The translations under genes were made by a program, and so were the position numbers. DNA of 64,000 nucleotides from Diprion similis (lineage: Eukaryota > Arthropoda > Insecta > Hymenoptera > Diprionidae), in NCBI RefSeq assembly GCF_021155765.1, contig NC_060116.1, positions 9,734,001 to 9,798,000 of the forward strand, read 5' to 3'. Numbering within the stretch: position 1 is the stretch's first letter; every line of letters starts with the position of its first letter. Below are positions 56,991 through 64,000 of this stretch, piece by piece. The notes below the pieces were generated by a model. The model did no database searches and was not told where the DNA came from. It saw only the letters and a program-made list of their open reading frames with translations.

Positions 56991-57237
56991 TATACCGGGT
57001 GATCGCGAACTATCGTCCCATAGGCTGTCAATGTGTTCTTCGTGAAAATCATTGACTGAAATATTTTTCACTTTCTACAGAAAACTTGTTGTTCGTTTGA
57101 AATTGGTCAATCCTGTAGCATCTAATGGCTCGGGACATCTACCGAGCCTATCAGAGATAAAAAACGTTTCAGTCGCCGATTTCCATGAGGAATATATTGG
57201 TAACCTGTGGGGCGATAGTCCTGCGTCACCCTATATA
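56991..57237. mobile_element. 247-base MITE with long inverted termini
   Basis: The left end TATACCGGGTGATCGCGAAC, continuing TATCGTCCC, pairs with the right end, whose reverse complement starts TATATAGGGTGACGCAGGAC and continues TATCGCCCC. About 29 of 37 terminal bases match. TATA(C)xGGGTG ends suggest the Tc1/mariner group with a TA target site, but the family is inference. The open frame starting at 57052 runs through the element and has no transposase motif. Confidence 0.75.
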
Positions 57238-59377
57238 CAAAGAATGATTCTATATTCTATGTATGTATGATGATATTTTAATATGTTGCCACTATAAATA
57301 AAAGAACTAGAAATCTACACAAACAATACGTGTAGATTGATAAATGTGCTTTATGTCGTGTATTGGCTGTTAATGAATCCGTATATTTCCGTATATATGA
57401 TTCTGATACATAAATATACGAAAAATTGAAACAAAAAAACATTTTACGTGTGTCAGAAACGTGAATCGTCTACATGTACAGATGTGTACCTGTAATGTTA
57501 AGATTTTGAGTTTTTTCACACAAGGAAGGATTAATCTATTATTTAACACAATTTTTATTAGCATAGAACAAAACATTGGTAAATATAATCTAAGGGATAT
57601 TAAAATAAAATGTACAAAAAGCAATATCTTCGATATAGCATGTTAATCGTTCTAACATATAACACTTATACTTGCAGCTATTTGCGTGCATCCTTTGTCG
57701 AATTGTGAGTTCGTAGTAGAATGAACTCAAAAAAATTTTTAGCGGAAAAATGTGTCTTATGTATTATGAAATCTACAGAAATATCCGTTGAGCAAAAGCG
57801 AATGGTCAAAATGCCCATTCACAAATATTAATGAATATTACGTAATTAGCTGAAAATAATAAATTGTAATTAGTATTAATTACTTGACACTGTATGATAT
57901 CTACCTGCCAAAAGCTCTGTTCAGGAGCATTATTAAGTACATCAGAGATACCTACTCCACTATATCAAGAAACATTAAAAATAAATTATATTAAGTGTAA
58001 CCGATTCTCTTTAATCAAAATAATTTTTCTATTTGTTAGTACAACGTGCGATTACTGTGGTACAACTGATGAATGGAAAAATGATTGTAATTACAGTATG
58101 ATTGTAACATACGCAAAAAATTACTATTATTATATATATATATATACCTATATCTTGTATATTTGCTCGTACTATTGCTATGTAGCGCATACGAAGACTT
58201 TCAATATACTTGTTCTAAGAAAATCTGACGATCTAGATCACTCCTCTTTATACGTAGTGGGAAATATGGGATTATATTGTTTCTAAAAAAAGTTACGCAT
58301 ATACGTTTTTGAAAATACTTCATTCACATATTACTTTCTTTGATATACACATATTATGTATACATAGTACATCTTTTTTAAGTTTGTTCAGCAGTATCCG
58401 ATGTCGTCGCGTTATTTGCAAGGATATTATAACCGGTAACACTTATAATATATTCGATAAAATATATGTAAGAGATAAAATTTTCAATTTTATTCTGTTC
58501 TGGAATTAACAACCGGAAACTTTAATCCACTTTACAGCATTCGTTTTCGTTCTTTTATAGATTGCTTCGCACCACTGTCTACGATTTTGTAACTGTCACA
58601 CATACTTTAATATGTATGTACATATATACTCATTTTACCTAAGTACGGCGCAATATACATATTTTATAAGGTCAATTTCAATTACGTAATTTGAGTTATC
58701 GTATTAGTTACTGCAATGTGGCAGCATACGTATATTTCTATAACTACAAATTTTGGAATGTAAGAGTTTAACAAATTTATACCCTGATCGAAAAATATTA
58801 CGTGCATAAATTATTGATTCATTACTGCTTATTTATGAAAAAATATAATTTGAGTATAAAACTAATAAATAAAATTAATATAACAAAACAAAATTTATAC
58901 AACTAAACGTATCTAAAATAAATCGGTGCTCCTGTTCCTAAAAGTTCTTAATACAACACTTAATTATTTTTTTCCAAATCATATTGCATTGAGATACAGC
59001 TATACATGAAGTTTCTTTCAAAAAATTTAAACAGTTATTAAAAATTATATGCATCATAGTTGACTCCAGCAACTTTTCATTTCCATGCAAACACAATACT
59101 GGTTAACTGCGAAATATTTATACTTTGCCATAAATAACGAGAATCATGACTAGATATAGTACTTTGACCACCCTGTAAATTATTTTACGGTAATTAAAAA
59201 ATTGCAATGTTACGATAGAGAACCGCTGGATCAGTTATAGAAATCTATGGTTCTGGTTTCGTCCAGAAAATTTTTAGCACCAGAATACAATCATTCAAGG
59301 TTAGTAGCATTGCCAATATTTTTACTTCAGAGTATGGTTGACTCATTCCGAGAACAAACTTGATTTTCTAAATTTTA
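57238..59377. other. Intergenic DNA and CCDC186 3' UTR
   Basis: Very AT-rich. The open frames at 57894-58286 and 58309-58509 are chance frames rich in Tyr, Ile and Phe codons. The minus-strand 3' UTR of CCDC186 begins at 59377 and runs left; its poly(A) site could not be fixed. Confidence 0.45.

Positions 59378-64000
<4,623 letters not shown>

Noticed and set aside
57894-58286. 130-codon plus-strand frame
   Set aside because: Dominated by Tyr/Ile/Phe from AT-rich simple sequence including a TA repeat; a chance frame.

Overview
The window reads as animal nuclear DNA, almost certainly from an insect and most likely a hymenopteran. The evidence is AT-rich non-coding DNA, many short GT-AG introns of about 60-200 bases, insect-like protein versions (for example a polybromo carrying C2H2 fingers), and small non-autonomous DNA transposons. 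The order assignment is inference; the gene identities rest on direct translation and splicing of the exons. No viral, prokaryotic, CRISPR or secondary-metabolite system was seen.

Layout, left to right. Bases 1-2485 carry no supported gene but hold a two-copy 138-base tandem repeat and a CpG-rich patch. Bases 2486-4360 (+) hold two tandem three-exon genes for the succinate dehydrogenase assembly factor SDHAF4, one canonical and one diverged. Bases 5002-16441 (-) hold a complete 26-exon polybromo-1 gene (PBRM1/BAF180; 1655 residues), convergent with the SDHAF4 pair. Bases 18263-20056 (-) encode an unrecognised 597-residue protein whose C-terminus weakly recalls P-element/THAP9-type proteins. 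Bases 20.1-32.4 kb are largely non-coding, with a CCAAT-rich promoter, a 147-base tandem duplication, hairpins and microsatellites. Bases 32477-32878 (-) encode a small PNRC-type decapping cofactor. A GC-rich promoter-like region near 36 kb precedes a 9-coding-exon RING-H2 E3 ligase of the RNF38/RNF44 family (41811-48627, +). Bases 48.6-59.4 kb are a long 3' UTR plus intergenic DNA with two recognisable MITEs. Bases 59378-64000 (-) hold most of CCDC186, a trans-Golgi coiled-coil protein; its N-terminus runs off the right edge.

The genes are independent eukaryotic units rather than an operon. They cover mitochondrial complex II assembly, chromatin remodelling, mRNA decapping, ubiquitination and dense-core-vesicle/Golgi traffic. 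The exon models for PBRM1, RNF38/44, CCDC186 and both SDHAF4 copies keep the reading frame through every junction, which is the main support for them. The least ordinary features are the diverged second SDHAF4 gene next to the canonical one (whose first intron appears to use a GC donor), a hAT-like MITE with a perfect 8-base target duplication, a fold-back MITE made of ATCGATTAAT units, and a histidine/asparagine minisatellite inside the RNF38/44 coding sequence.
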